Shown here: positions 38,001-46,455 of the stretch, piece after piece
Numbering within the stretch: position 1 is the first letter of the stretch
Layout of the letters: every line of letters begins with the position of its first letter
Assembly: GCF_030164465.1 (NCBI RefSeq)
Contig: NZ_JASNJE010000016.1
Span: 1 to 64,000, forward strand
DNA from: Sedimentitalea xiamensis
GTDB lineage: Bacteria > Pseudomonadota > Alphaproteobacteria > Rhodobacterales > Rhodobacteraceae
DNA length: 64,000 nucleotides
Direction of reading: 5' to 3'
The notes under the pieces: generated by a model
What the model saw: only the letters and a program-made list of their open reading frames with translations
What the model was told of the DNA's origin: nothing
The model's database searches: none
Program-made: the position numbers and the translations under genes

Positions 38001-38525
38001 TCAGTAGCTGTAGGTGGTTCCTGTGCGGATCGCATCGCGCAGGGAGGCTTCGGTCCAGGTTCCGGCTCCGCCGCGCGCCTTGATCTCGCGCCACTGGGCG
38101 ATGGCGTCGTCGATCCGGCCGTCTTCGACAAACCCCTGCGCCATGTAGGATCGCGCCAGGATATTGTCGGGGTTGCGCGCGATGGCCTTGCGGTAATAAT
38201 CCCGCGCCCTCTCCGCCCGGCCCATCTTGCGATAGGTGAAGCCCCAATAGGTCAGGACCCGGTCTTCGGTCTGATCGTCCATTGCCGCCAGAACGCCCTG
38301 CGCGTCCGCATACCGCCCGGCATAGGCCAATTCGCGCACCGCCTGATAAAGCGTGTCGCCCTCCAGTTTGGAGTTCTGGGGATTGACGCATTTCTGGGCC
38401 TTGGCGTCCCAGACCATGGCGCCCTTGCAGGTTTTCGTCGTCTGGGTCGGTTTGGGCGGCGGGTCGTCGCTGGCGGCAAAGACGTAGGATGGCAGGGCGA
38501 CCAGCAGGGCGGCGAGGATGCGCAT
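38001..38525 (-). CDS. Secreted TPR-like protein with an N-terminal cysteine module
   Basis: A 174-residue exported protein: signal peptide (RILAALLVALPSYVFA), a short module TCKGAMVWDAKAQKCV with two cysteines (about residues 35-49), then helical tetratricopeptide repeats (GRYADAQGVLAAM; MGRAERARDYYRKAIARNPDNILARSY is the clearest, cited in parts). Such repeats usually bind partner proteins. The start at 38525 has GGAG at good spacing; the longer frame upstream would disrupt the signal peptide. The gene upstream encodes a peptide with the same cysteine module. Confidence 0.78.
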   Translation of the reverse strand: MRILAALLVALPSYVFAASDDPPPKPTQTTKTCKGAMVWDAKAQKCVNPQNSKLEGDTLYQAVRELAYAGRYADAQGVLAAMDDQTEDRVLTYWGFTYRKMGRAERARDYYRKAIARNPDNILARSYMAQGFVEDGRIDDAIAQWREIKARGGAGTWTEASLRDAIRTGTTYSY

Positions 38526-38616
38526 CACGAGGCTCCGGCGGAAATGGGCTTGGACAATAATACCTTCCGACCCGGCTGGCGCCGGATCAGGATCCCGTCC
38601 TGACGGGTGTGGAAAA

Positions 38617-38775
38617 TCAGCTGCTGATCTGCTCGACGCAGGATTCAGTGGCCGGATCCCAGATCGAGCCGGGCGCGCAGGATTGCGCCTGGTGGTCCTT
38701 GCCGGCGCACATGGCGAAGGAGATGGCGGGGAGCAGTGCAAGCGCCGCGGCGCAGGTGAGGGTCTTGAACGTCAT
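38617..38775 (-). CDS. Small secreted four-cysteine peptide (52 residues)
   Basis: A short gene supported by a perfect AGGAGG ribosome site seven bases before the ATG, a good signal peptide (MTFKTLTCAAALALLPAISFA) given here as 21 residues at positions 1-21, and a compact mature part with cysteines at 23, 33 and 46 plus C8 in the signal. The mature peptide contains SCAPGSIWDPATESCV, closely matching TCKGAMVWDAKAQKCV of the next gene. The function is unknown. The module may be a small carbohydrate- or protein-binding fold, but this is only a guess from cysteine spacing. Confidence 0.75.
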   Translation of the reverse strand: MTFKTLTCAAALALLPAISFAMCAGKDHQAQSCAPGSIWDPATESCVEQISS

Positions 38776-38911
38776 GGTCGTGCCTCCTGTTGAACTGTGC
38801 AGGAGAGCATAGCCCGAAAGCGGATTCGGTCAAACCTTCATGTCCGCGCGCGCGGCCTCCAGCGCGGGATCGGTCAGTAATTCATCGCGACGGGCAAGAT
38901 GCGCAGTGTTT

Positions 38912-40216
38912 TCAGTCCTTGAAGACCCGCGCAAAGATCGTGTCGACATGCTTGGTGTGATAGCCGAGATCGAATTTTTCCTCGATTTCCGCGGGGGACA
39001 GGGCCGCCAGAACGTCGGCGTCTCCCAGCAACTCGGTCTTGAAATCCTTGCCTTCCTCCCAGACCTTCATGGCGTTGCGCTGCACGAGACGGTAGGCGTC
39101 CTCCCGGCTGACTCCGGCCTGCGTCAGGGCGAGCAAGACCCGCTGGCTCATCACCAGGCCGCGGAACTTGTTCATGTTGGCCAGCATGTTGTCGGGGTAG
39201 ATCACCAGCTTGTCCACGACCTGGGTCAGCCGGGCAAGGGCGAAATCCAGCGTGATCGTGGTGTCCGGGCCGATGTTGCGTTCGACCGAGGAATGGCTGA
39301 TGTCGCGTTCGTGCCAGAGCGCCACATTCTCCATGGCCGGGACCACGGCCATGCGCACCAGCCGCGCCAGCCCGGTCAGGTTCTCGGTCAGAACCGGGTT
39401 TCTTTTGTGCGGCATCGCGCTGGATCCCTTTTGTCCGGCGCTGAAGAATTCCTCGGCCTCCAGCACCTCGGTGCGCTGCATGTGGCGGATCTCGATGGCG
39501 ACGTTCTCGATGCTGCTGGCGACGACGCCGAGCGCGGTGAAGAACGCCGCATGCCGGTCGCGGGGGATCACCTGGGTGCTGATCGGTTCGGGTTCCAACC
39601 CCAGTTGCGCGCAGACATGTTCCTCGACCGCCGGGTCGATATTGGCGAAGGTGCCGACCGCACCGGAAATCGCGCCGGTGGCGATCTCCATCCGCGCCTT
39701 TTTCAGCCGGTTCAGGTTGCGGTCCATTTCCGCGTAGAACCGCGCAAAGGTCAGGCCCATCGTCGTGGGTTCCGCGTGGATGCCATGGCTGCGCCCGATC
39801 CGGACGGTGTCCTTGTGTTCCAGCGCGCGCCGTTTCAGCGCGGCGAGCAGGCCCTTCATGTCCTCGATCAGGATATCGGCGGCGCGCACAAGCTGCACGT
39901 TGAAGGTGGTGTCCAGAACATCGGAACTCGTCATGCCCTGGTGCACGAACCGAGCCTCGTCGCTGCCCACGATTTCCGCCAGATGGGTCAGAAAGGCGAT
40001 GACGTCGTGTTTCGTCACGGCCTCGATCTCGTCGATCCGCGCCACGTCGAACTCCACATCCCTGGCTTTCCAGACCGCCCTGGCGTTCTCGCGCGGGATC
40101 ACGCCGAGGTCGGCCATCGCGTTGCAGGCATGCGCTTCGATTTCGAACCAGATGCGGAATTTCGTCTCCGGCGACCAGATGGCGACCATGTCGGGGCGGG
40201 AATAGCGGGGGATCAT
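38912..40216 (-). CDS. purB: Adenylosuccinate lyase
   Basis: PurB acts twice in purine synthesis: on SAICAR, and on adenylosuccinate to give AMP. The product is 434 residues from ATG 40216 (MIPRYSRPDMVAIWS), the normal length. The longer frame to 40285 lacks family support. The signature SSAMPHKRNPVLTENL and the catalytic histidines in RSHGIHAEPT are present. It is not next to the other pur genes of the window (purMN, purC). Confidence 0.97.
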   Translation of the reverse strand: MIPRYSRPDMVAIWSPETKFRIWFEIEAHACNAMADLGVIPRENARAVWKARDVEFDVARIDEIEAVTKHDVIAFLTHLAEIVGSDEARFVHQGMTSSDVLDTTFNVQLVRAADILIEDMKGLLAALKRRALEHKDTVRIGRSHGIHAEPTTMGLTFARFYAEMDRNLNRLKKARMEIATGAISGAVGTFANIDPAVEEHVCAQLGLEPEPISTQVIPRDRHAAFFTALGVVASSIENVAIEIRHMQRTEVLEAEEFFSAGQKGSSAMPHKRNPVLTENLTGLARLVRMAVVPAMENVALWHERDISHSSVERNIGPDTTITLDFALARLTQVVDKLVIYPDNMLANMNKFRGLVMSQRVLLALTQAGVSREDAYRLVQRNAMKVWEEGKDFKTELLGDADVLAALSPAEIEEKFDLGYHTKHVDTIFARVFKD

Positions 40217-40370
40217 TGGCAGCGGCACCTTTTTGTGATCTTTCGGGATTGCGAGCCTCTTAGACCGGCTTCCCTTGCGCGACAAGGCCAGAGGAGGCCG
40301 GGACCGAACCCATGATGGGAGGGCGCATGGCGCCGGGCGGACGGCACAGTGCAGGACAACGGAACCGGGG

Positions 40371-40784
40371 ATGACGGACCAAGCCCGAAACGCGACGGAT
40401 TTTCTGGGAACCTGGACGGTGCAGCGCGAGATTGTCCATCGGGACGGTCCCGTCGCGCAGTTTCATGGAACGGCGGTTTGGGAAGAGGCCGCCGGCGGCA
40501 TGCTCTATACGGAACGCGGGCTGCTCGGGATCGCCGGTCATCCCGCCATCGCCGCCAGCCGTTGCTACCGGTGGAAACCCAACCTGACCGTGTGGTTCGA
40601 CGACGGCCGGTTCTTTCACAAGGTGCCGCAATGCGGCGGCCCGGTATCACATTGGTGCGAACCGGATCAGTATGACGGATATTACGATTTCGGCCATTGG
40701 CCCGATTTCCGCGTCACCTGGCGCGTCGCCGGTCCGCGCAAGGCCTACCGGATGACCAGTCTCTACCGCCGGACCGAGGGATGA
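40371..40784 (+). CDS. DUF6314 family protein
   Basis: A 137-residue cytoplasmic protein. It begins after the ATG with DFLGTWTVQREIVHRDG. The middle carries WFDDGRFFHKV, and the end GYYDFGHWPDFRVTWRVAGPRKAY matches DUF6314, a lipocalin-like beta-barrel family common in Rhodobacteraceae. Its function is unknown. The ATG at 40371 follows GGGG. It ends seven bases from the convergent DUF6455 gene. Confidence 0.72.
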   Translation: MTDQARNATDFLGTWTVQREIVHRDGPVAQFHGTAVWEEAAGGMLYTERGLLGIAGHPAIAASRCYRWKPNLTVWFDDGRFFHKVPQCGGPVSHWCEPDQYDGYYDFGHWPDFRVTWRVAGPRKAYRMTSLYRRTEG

Positions 40785-40791
40785 CACGGGT

Positions 40792-41049
40792 TCAGACCGT
40801 TCTTACCGTCTCCAGAACGTCCTTGTTGACGCAGTAGTCGGGCGCGTGTTGCAGCGTGTCACATCCGGCCTGAAGCTCGGTGCAGGCGTCCTGATCGGAG
40901 CAGCTGCTGCAACGCAGGACCATGCCGCGGTATTTCGGTCCCTGCAAGTCGGGATTGCTGGCGATGAGATCGCCAAGGTCCGCGCCAAGGCGGCCCGCCA
41001 TCCCGTTCACCAGATCGGTGCTTCTAGACAGTTTCGATAACAGGCCCAT
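40792..41049 (-). CDS. DUF6455 family small cysteine-rich protein
   Basis: An 85-residue protein with six cysteines in a pattern (LRCSSCSDQDACTEL, then AGCDTLQHAPDYCVN) that could bind a metal or cluster, or form disulfides. No signal peptide is obvious, so it is probably cytoplasmic. DUF6455 is common in Rhodobacterales and has no known role. A separate promoter is expected because the neighbour is convergent. Confidence 0.7.
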   Translation of the reverse strand: MGLLSKLSRSTDLVNGMAGRLGADLGDLIASNPDLQGPKYRGMVLRCSSCSDQDACTELQAGCDTLQHAPDYCVNKDVLETVRTV

Positions 41050-41235
41050 CGCGATATCTCCAGTGGGTCACAGATGCATTGCTGCAACCATGCCACAAGA
41101 CGGGCGCGCGAGGTTTGACATGGATCAAGCATAGTTCGCCGTGAACGGGGCGGTCCGGGACGGAATTTCGTCTTGCGGCGATGCAGCATCTGGGGCATCA
41201 ACTTGGAAATCTTTCTGAAAGCAGGAGACTTGCCC

Positions 41236-41835
41236 ATGACACTCGCCGTTCCCAACCGGGTCTTGATCGACGCTCTAGGGCCGAAATCCGGGGCTGCGCT
41301 GCAATTGAAACAAGTGGCGCTGGTGCTCGCGGGCATCGCCGTTCTGGCGATTGCGGCGAAGATCCGGGTTCCGATGTGGCCGGTGCCGATCACCATGGGC
41401 ACCTTCGCGGTGCTCAGCCTGGCGGCCGCTTACGGCGCGCGGCTGGGGCTGGTGACGATCCTCGGATACATGCTTGTCGGCGCGCTTGGCTTTGATGTGT
41501 TCGCGGGTTCGTCGGCCGAGGCCTATGGCCTGACCTACATGATGGGCAGCACCGGCGGCTACCTGGTCGGCTACGTGCTGGCGACCCTGGCGCTCGGTCT
41601 GCTGGCCGCGCGCGGATGGGACAGGTCCTTTGCGTGGATGGCGCTGGCACTGCTGATCGGCAATGCGCTGATCTACCTGCCGGGGCTGGCGTGGCTTGGG
41701 CATCTTCATGGTTGGGACCAGCCGATCCTTCAGTGGGGCCTGCTGCCTTTCCTGCCCGGTGACGTCCTGAAGCTGGCGCTGGCGGCGCTGACGATCCCGG
41801 CGCTTTGGCGTCTCGTGGGCACCGCCCGCGGCTGA
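41236..41835 (+). CDS. bioY: Biotin transporter BioY
   Basis: A 199-residue six-helix substrate-binding subunit of the energy-coupling factor biotin transporter. PMWPVPITMGTFAVLSLAAAYGARLG and the end segment FLPGDVLKLALAA match BioY. No bioM or bioN follows. Solitary BioY proteins are known to transport biotin alone or to use a shared energy module. The start follows GGAG. The upstream 186 bases contain no clear BioR palindrome. Confidence 0.93.
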   Translation: MTLAVPNRVLIDALGPKSGAALQLKQVALVLAGIAVLAIAAKIRVPMWPVPITMGTFAVLSLAAAYGARLGLVTILGYMLVGALGFDVFAGSSAEAYGLTYMMGSTGGYLVGYVLATLALGLLAARGWDRSFAWMALALLIGNALIYLPGLAWLGHLHGWDQPILQWGLLPFLPGDVLKLALAALTIPALWRLVGTARG

Positions 41836-41954
41836 GTCCGAGAGCCCGGCAATCATGGCGGCGGTCCGGATTCCATGATCCGGACCGCAGGACATTGAAT
41901 GATGGACAAAAGCTGTCCATTCGGATGAAGATCGTGCAAAACGAAGGAGTCCGG

Positions 41955-42515
41955 ATGTCCCGATCCCTTTCCCGTTCCATCGCGTTTTTGGCCGGTGCGC
42001 TGATGCTGTCCGTGCCCGCGGCGCGGGCAGACACGCCCGTGTCCTACACGGACAACGGCAGGACGCTGTTTTCCTTTGATGCGCCGGATTTCTGGACTGT
42101 CCATGTGGGCGGGCCGCGTGACCTTGTGGATCCTGCGACGGATGAAGCCCGTGCCGTCGGTCGCGTGATCGGCTTGCAACCGGCGACCGAACCCCGGCTC
42201 TGGGTGGGGTTCATTTCGCCTTATGGCGTCAACAGTTTTTCGCAGGTGCAGGATTATCTGAAGGATATCGGGCCGTTTCTGGTCGAGGATGCGGTGGTTG
42301 ACAGGCGGAACGCCCGCACCGTGGCGGGGCGCACGGCCAGGACCATCTCGGGGCAGGGGCGGCGCAATGGCAAGGCCGTGGCCTTCACTGCCGTCGCGAT
42401 AGATCTTCCCAATGATCGCATGGCGGTGTCCGTGGTCGTGATGGAAGCCGGACTCGATCCCGCCCGTGTGGAGGACGTGAACCGGATGTTCGCGTCGCTT
42501 CGGGTCGGAAGGTAG
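41955..42515 (+). CDS. Secreted hypothetical protein
   Basis: A 186-residue exported protein with a signal peptide ending near ARADT (about residue 26) and a mixed alpha/beta mature domain. The start at 41955 has AAGGAGTCCGG. The sequence pattern (SFDAPDFWTVHVGG; LWVGFISPYGVNSFSQVQDYL; RKNGKAV-type phrase near 145) resembles small periplasmic domains similar in layout to PsbP or DUF1795 proteins, but no family can be assigned. It pairs with the lipoprotein gene 9 bases downstream. Confidence 0.6.
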   Translation: MSRSLSRSIAFLAGALMLSVPAARADTPVSYTDNGRTLFSFDAPDFWTVHVGGPRDLVDPATDEARAVGRVIGLQPATEPRLWVGFISPYGVNSFSQVQDYLKDIGPFLVEDAVVDRRNARTVAGRTARTISGQGRRNGKAVAFTAVAIDLPNDRMAVSVVVMEAGLDPARVEDVNRMFASLRVGR

Positions 42516-42524
42516 GAGACGCGG

Positions 42525-42872
42525 ATGCGACATCTCTCTCTGCGCCGGGCGTTTCTTGCGGTGTTCCTGACCGGGTCGGTTCTTGGCCTCTCGGCCTGCG
42601 ATCCCGCGACGACCAGCGTCAACGGATCTGTCGGCGTCGGCGTCTATTACGATTCCATGTTGTGGAACGACTATTACTATGGACACCCCAGACCGCCGCA
42701 TCATCGCCCGGTTGATCCGCCGGTCACGCGACCGCCGGTGGGCGTCACGCCGCCGATCGGGATTGTGCCTCCAGGTGGCCGGCCGCCCACGGTCCACCCC
42801 CCGATCGCCAGGCCGCCTGTCGCACGACCGCCGATACACCGCCCGGTGGGCGGAGGCGGAAGGTTCCGCTGA
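42525..42872 (+). CDS. Proline-rich lipoprotein
   Basis: A 115-residue lipoprotein (lipobox LSAC, cysteine at 25). The mature part begins DPATTSVNGSVGVGVYYDSMLWNDYYYG, and the second half is a proline-rich tail of repeats such as RPPHHRPVDPPVTRPP and ARPPVARPP. The latter suggests an extended linker reaching the cell wall. It lies 9 bases after the preceding secreted protein gene, in the same operon, and ends seven bases from the convergent hydrolase-OsmC gene. Function unknown. Confidence 0.65.
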   Translation: MRHLSLRRAFLAVFLTGSVLGLSACDPATTSVNGSVGVGVYYDSMLWNDYYYGHPRPPHHRPVDPPVTRPPVGVTPPIGIVPPGGRPPTVHPPIARPPVARPPIHRPVGGGGRFR

Positions 42873-42879
42873 TCGCGGG

Positions 42880-44097
42880 TCAACCGGACCGCAGGCGGGT
42901 CACCACGCCTGCGCCCATTTCCAGCGTCCGGTGCACCGGGCATTTGTCGGCGACGCTCAGAAGACGCGCGCGCTGATCCTCGTCCAGATCGCCCGTGAGG
43001 TCGATCACCCGGTGGAACTGGTCGATCTTCGTGCCGCTGCCAGACTCCGCATCCTGCGCGTGCACCTTGTCATGGCTGACATCGACGCTGACGCCGGTCA
43101 GGGGCCAGCCCTTCCGACGGGCATACATGCGGATCGTCATCGAGGTGCAGGCGCCGAGACCGGCGGCCAGCAGCCCATAGGGCGTCAGGCCGCGGTTCGT
43201 TCCGCCGTATGACACAGGTTCATCCGCCAGAAGATGATGGTCCGGACCGGACTGCACGTCCTGCAGGAAACCTTCGGGATCAGCCTCGGTCACGCGGACA
43301 ATGCCTTCGGGCGCGCCGGGCGGCGGCGCCGGCGGCGTCAGGTCGACATAGCGGGTCAGCCACGCGGCGATGACATCGGCGGCATATTCCGCGTCGCTGG
43401 CGCGCGAGACGAGGTGATCCGTATCGTCAAGGGTCACGAAACTCTTGGGGTGGCGCGCGGCGCGGAAGATCTCGCTGGCGTTCTCGATGCCGACGATGTC
43501 GTCCAGCGGCGCATGAAGCACCAGGAGCGCCGCTTTCAGCCCGGCGATGGCGGGGGCGAGCTCGCTGGCGGCGATATCTTCCACGAACCGGCGGGTGATC
43601 GGAAACGGGCGGCCGCCGATTGTCACCTCTGCCTCGCCGTCGTGCAGGATCTGGGGTAACGCATCCGCGAAATTGCGGGTGACATGCTCCGGATCGAACG
43701 GGGCGCCGATCGTCACGACGGCCTTGCGGCTGGGAATTCGCTTAGCCGCCTTCAGGACCGCCGCCCCGCCCAGCGAATGCCCGATCAGCAGGGCCGGCGG
43801 CATGTCGCGGCTCTCCAGATACCGGCTGGCTGCGACCAGGTCCTGTACATTGGAACTGAACGACGTGTTGGCGAATTCGCCTTCTGAATGTCCCAGTCCG
43901 GTGAAATCGAACCGGAGCACGGCAATCCCCATTCCCGCCAGCCGGGCGGCGATCCGGCGCGCCGCCGGAATGTCCTTGGAGCAGGTAAAGCAATGGGCAA
44001 AGAGCGCCGTCGCCAACACCGGGCCATCCGGCAGGTCGAGCCGCGCCGCCAGCATGACCCCGTCATGGCCGGGAAAGGTGATGCGTTCCATGGGCAT
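42880..44097 (-). CDS. Bifunctional alpha/beta hydrolase-OsmC family fusion
   Basis: A 405-residue fusion. Residues about 1-255 are an alpha/beta hydrolase with nucleophile motif GHSLGGAA and the late histidine near DDTDHLVS. Residues about 265-405 form an OsmC/Ohr-like domain, with redox cysteines in GLGACTSMTIRMYA and KCPVHRTLE. OsmC proteins reduce organic hydroperoxides. The hydrolase partner may act on a lipid ester, so the pair could handle oxidised lipids, but this is inference. The start has AAGGAG six bases upstream. Confidence 0.87.
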   Translation of the reverse strand: MPMERITFPGHDGVMLAARLDLPDGPVLATALFAHCFTCSKDIPAARRIAARLAGMGIAVLRFDFTGLGHSEGEFANTSFSSNVQDLVAASRYLESRDMPPALLIGHSLGGAAVLKAAKRIPSRKAVVTIGAPFDPEHVTRNFADALPQILHDGEAEVTIGGRPFPITRRFVEDIAASELAPAIAGLKAALLVLHAPLDDIVGIENASEIFRAARHPKSFVTLDDTDHLVSRASDAEYAADVIAAWLTRYVDLTPPAPPPGAPEGIVRVTEADPEGFLQDVQSGPDHHLLADEPVSYGGTNRGLTPYGLLAAGLGACTSMTIRMYARRKGWPLTGVSVDVSHDKVHAQDAESGSGTKIDQFHRVIDLTGDLDEDQRARLLSVADKCPVHRTLEMGAGVVTRLRSG

Positions 44098-44401
44098 GCG
44101 ACACTCCTTTTGACCGCGACCCTGCGCGGGCCACCCACGCTTTCCAAGTCGGTTTCTCTTCCGTTCACGAATCCTTGACGCGCGTGAGGCCAATGTCTAC
44201 CCAATGTCTTCGGAGCGTTCAGCATGGAACACTCCACCCCGATCCACGCGATCTTGCCGCCATTTCGCGAGGTTCGGCCAAAGATCTTCATCGAATTTCA
44301 AGACTGATCCGAAACGGTCTTTCTACGTTCGAAACGCCCCGCCCAACGTTGCCGCGCGTTCCGGGCGCCCGCGGTATGGAATAACGACACTGGAGACTTG
44401 A
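44098..44401. other. Intergenic region with an 11-bp direct repeat upstream of the RTX gene
   Basis: This 304-base gap between divergent genes carries no supportable gene. It contains CCAATGTCTAC and CCAATGTCTTC (44190-44211) back to back. A TTGACG at 44175-44180 could be a -35 element for the RTX gene but has no good partner. The remaining DNA shows nothing else I recognise. Confidence 0.4.
44190..44211. promoter_or_regulatory. Tandem 11-bp repeats, operator candidate for the RTX gene
   Basis: Two head-to-tail copies, CCAATGTCTAC (44190-44200) and CCAATGTCTTC (44201-44211), with one mismatch. The 11-base period keeps them in helical phase. They lie about 190 bases upstream of the RTX gene. 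The regulator is unknown. Confidence 0.4.
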
Positions 44402-45706
44402 ATGATTATTACCGGCGACAACCAGAACAACACCCTGAACGGCACCATTGACGATGACATCATCGAAGGTCTGGGCGGCAGAGACATCCTGAGCGGCCGC
44501 AATGGCGACGACCAGATGTTCGGCGGTGGGGGCAATGACACCCTGCGCGGTGGGGCGGGCGACAACCTGTTCGTCGGCGGCGCGGGGGACGACAGCTACA
44601 TCCTCACCGGCCGGTACGAGCAAATCGAGATCGGACTGGGCGAGGATCTGGTCGATCTGAGCAATTTCACCATGGGCGACGGTTTCGTGACGCTCTATGC
44701 CGGGGCTTCGGCGCAGGGCATCTTCGCCATCATCGACGGTGAGGAAGACTTCGGCGTCATTCGCGTCGACAATGGGGCTGGCCCCGAAGGTCTGGTGTTC
44801 TTCGAAAATCTGAACAACGCGTTGCAACTGGTTCCCTCCAAGCCCGAAGGCGGGATGCAGATCATCGGCACAGCCTATGACGACGTCTTCATGATCGACA
44901 CCGCCGAGCAGGGCTGGATCCAGATAACCCCGGGCGAGGGTGAGGACATCATCCAGATCGAAGGCACCGCCGGCACCGTGCGGCTGGATTACTCCGACAT
45001 GTCGGACGGCATTTTCGCCAATCTCAAGTTCGGCACCATCGTAGATGGCGGCGCGGGCTTCAGCGTCGACCGGATCATCGGCTCGGGAGAGGTCAAGCAG
45101 CTGCGCGCGACCTCCCATGACGACATCATCTATGGCGGCAAGGGCGACACCACCTTCATCCTCGAACAGGGCAACGACTTCCTCGCCGCTGGGCGTGGCA
45201 TCGACACGCTGCGCTACGACCGTTCGGGTGTCGATGCGATCACCGTCAATCTCGGCAGCGGCAGCGCGACAGGCACCTGGAACGGCGAGACCTTCAACCA
45301 CACCTTCCGCGGCGTCGAGAACCTGCGCGGTTCGCGCGACGGCGGGGACAAACTGATCGGCAGCAAGGCCGACAACTATATCAACGGCAACGGCGGGCGT
45401 GACGTGATCGAAGGCAAGGGAGGCAACGACTACCTCCTGGGCGGCTCGGGTGCCGACCGGTTCGTCTTCAAGAACAACTCGGGCAACGACGTGATCGGCG
45501 ATTTCGACGCCGCCAACAACAATGAAAAGATCGTCCTGAAAGGCGTGTCCGAGATCACCAGCTTCGCCGACCTGACGGCGAACCACATGACCGAGTTCAC
45601 CGACGGCACGATCAAGCAGACCTATATCAGCGACGGGGCCGGGGTGAACATCACGCTCGAAGGTATTCTGATTGCAGATCTGGACAGTGGCGATTTCGTT
45701 TTCTGA
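44402..45706 (+). CDS. RTX-type calcium-binding protein
   Basis: A 434-residue protein with RTX-like GGxGxDxL nonapeptide repeats at the N-terminal end (about residues 24-65: GLGGRDILSGRNGDDQM, GGGGNDTLRGGAGDN) and again near the C-terminus (GNGGRDVIEGKGGNDYLLGGSGADRF), with a long beta-rich middle. There is no signal peptide, which fits secretion by a type I system recognising the C-terminal tail (ITLEGILIADLDSGDFVF). No type I exporter is adjacent. The function (adhesin, protease-like or surface layer) is not deducible. Confidence 0.83.
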   Translation: MIITGDNQNNTLNGTIDDDIIEGLGGRDILSGRNGDDQMFGGGGNDTLRGGAGDNLFVGGAGDDSYILTGRYEQIEIGLGEDLVDLSNFTMGDGFVTLYAGASAQGIFAIIDGEEDFGVIRVDNGAGPEGLVFFENLNNALQLVPSKPEGGMQIIGTAYDDVFMIDTAEQGWIQITPGEGEDIIQIEGTAGTVRLDYSDMSDGIFANLKFGTIVDGGAGFSVDRIIGSGEVKQLRATSHDDIIYGGKGDTTFILEQGNDFLAAGRGIDTLRYDRSGVDAITVNLGSGSATGTWNGETFNHTFRGVENLRGSRDGGDKLIGSKADNYINGNGGRDVIEGKGGNDYLLGGSGADRFVFKNNSGNDVIGDFDAANNNEKIVLKGVSEITSFADLTANHMTEFTDGTIKQTYISDGAGVNITLEGILIADLDSGDFVF

Positions 45707-45719
45707 ACAGATGCGGGGC

Positions 45720-46362
45720 AGGGCGCGGCGAAAGGCGCTCTGTCTCCCCCGGACCGACTGCCCCATCAAGGCAACGTCGAAGGGACAGGTCGTCAGGTTC
45801 TCGCAGCCGTCCTCGATGATCAACACCCAGTCCTCGATCCCGATCGGGCAATCTCCGCTGGCTTCCGTGCAGATTGCCTTGCCGGGCGCCGCCGTGTCGG
45901 GAATGGCCACCAGCGGCCAGGGCGTCGTAGAGTCCGACTCCATGCATCAGGCAGCCGTATTTCCGGGTCTGGAACCCGTCGTCCGGCGGGTGCGCGTCGG
46001 TGGCCGGTGCGGGGATCGTGAAGCCGGTTTCAGCATCTCCATATCGGTCACGATGTGCCCATGCACGTGCCGCATTCCTGAAACCGGCGGGTCGTGCGCG
46101 GCCTGGTGCCGGCAGTCCCGTTTCGATCCATTCGCCGCCGCCCAGGTGTTTTCGGCATGCAGATCCGCGGCTTCGGCGGCAAAGGTCGAATTGTCCTGCA
46201 ATGTCTTGTCGCCGCAGGACAATAGAACATCGACGCACCGGTCCGCTGTTCGCGCACCAGCGGGATAAAGTTACTGGCGAACGGCACATTCCTGGCGTCC
46301 CGGACCGCGATGGAGCCATCCGCGCCAAGCAGGACCGCGCGAAACGGGTTTTGGGTGTTCAT
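45720..46362 (-). pseudogene. Frameshifted remnant of an unidentified gene
   Basis: On the minus strand, protein-like sequence continues in four successive frames. MNTQNPFRAVLLGADGSIAV starts at 46362. DNSTFAAEAADLHAENTWAA follows around 46190-46130. FTIPAPATDAHPPDDGFQTR lies around 46025-45965. TTPWPLVAIPDTAAPGKAI and IGIEDWVLIIEDGCENLTTC lie around 45925-45800. Each part is coding-like in composition and none is terminated by chance stops until the shift. I read this as one gene interrupted by at least three frameshifts. The family is not recognised. The ATG is preceded by AGGCGG. Confidence 0.5.
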
Positions 46363-46455
46363 GGTCCGCCTGCCCGCCGACAATGCCGGGATGGATGCGC
46401 GCCAGGCGTCGTCACCGGTTGCGACTGGAGTGATGTCGTTCTAAGGGAACTGGCC

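Noticed and set aside
38587-38603. Hairpin TCAGGA-TCCCG-TCCTGA downstream of the 52-residue gene
   Set aside because: It lacks a T tract, so I did not list it as a terminator.
44288-45943. A 551-codon minus-strand frame opposite the RTX gene
   Set aside because: Most of it is the antisense of RTX repeats. Only its first 80 codons look protein-like, and these are reported as part of the frameshifted pseudogene.
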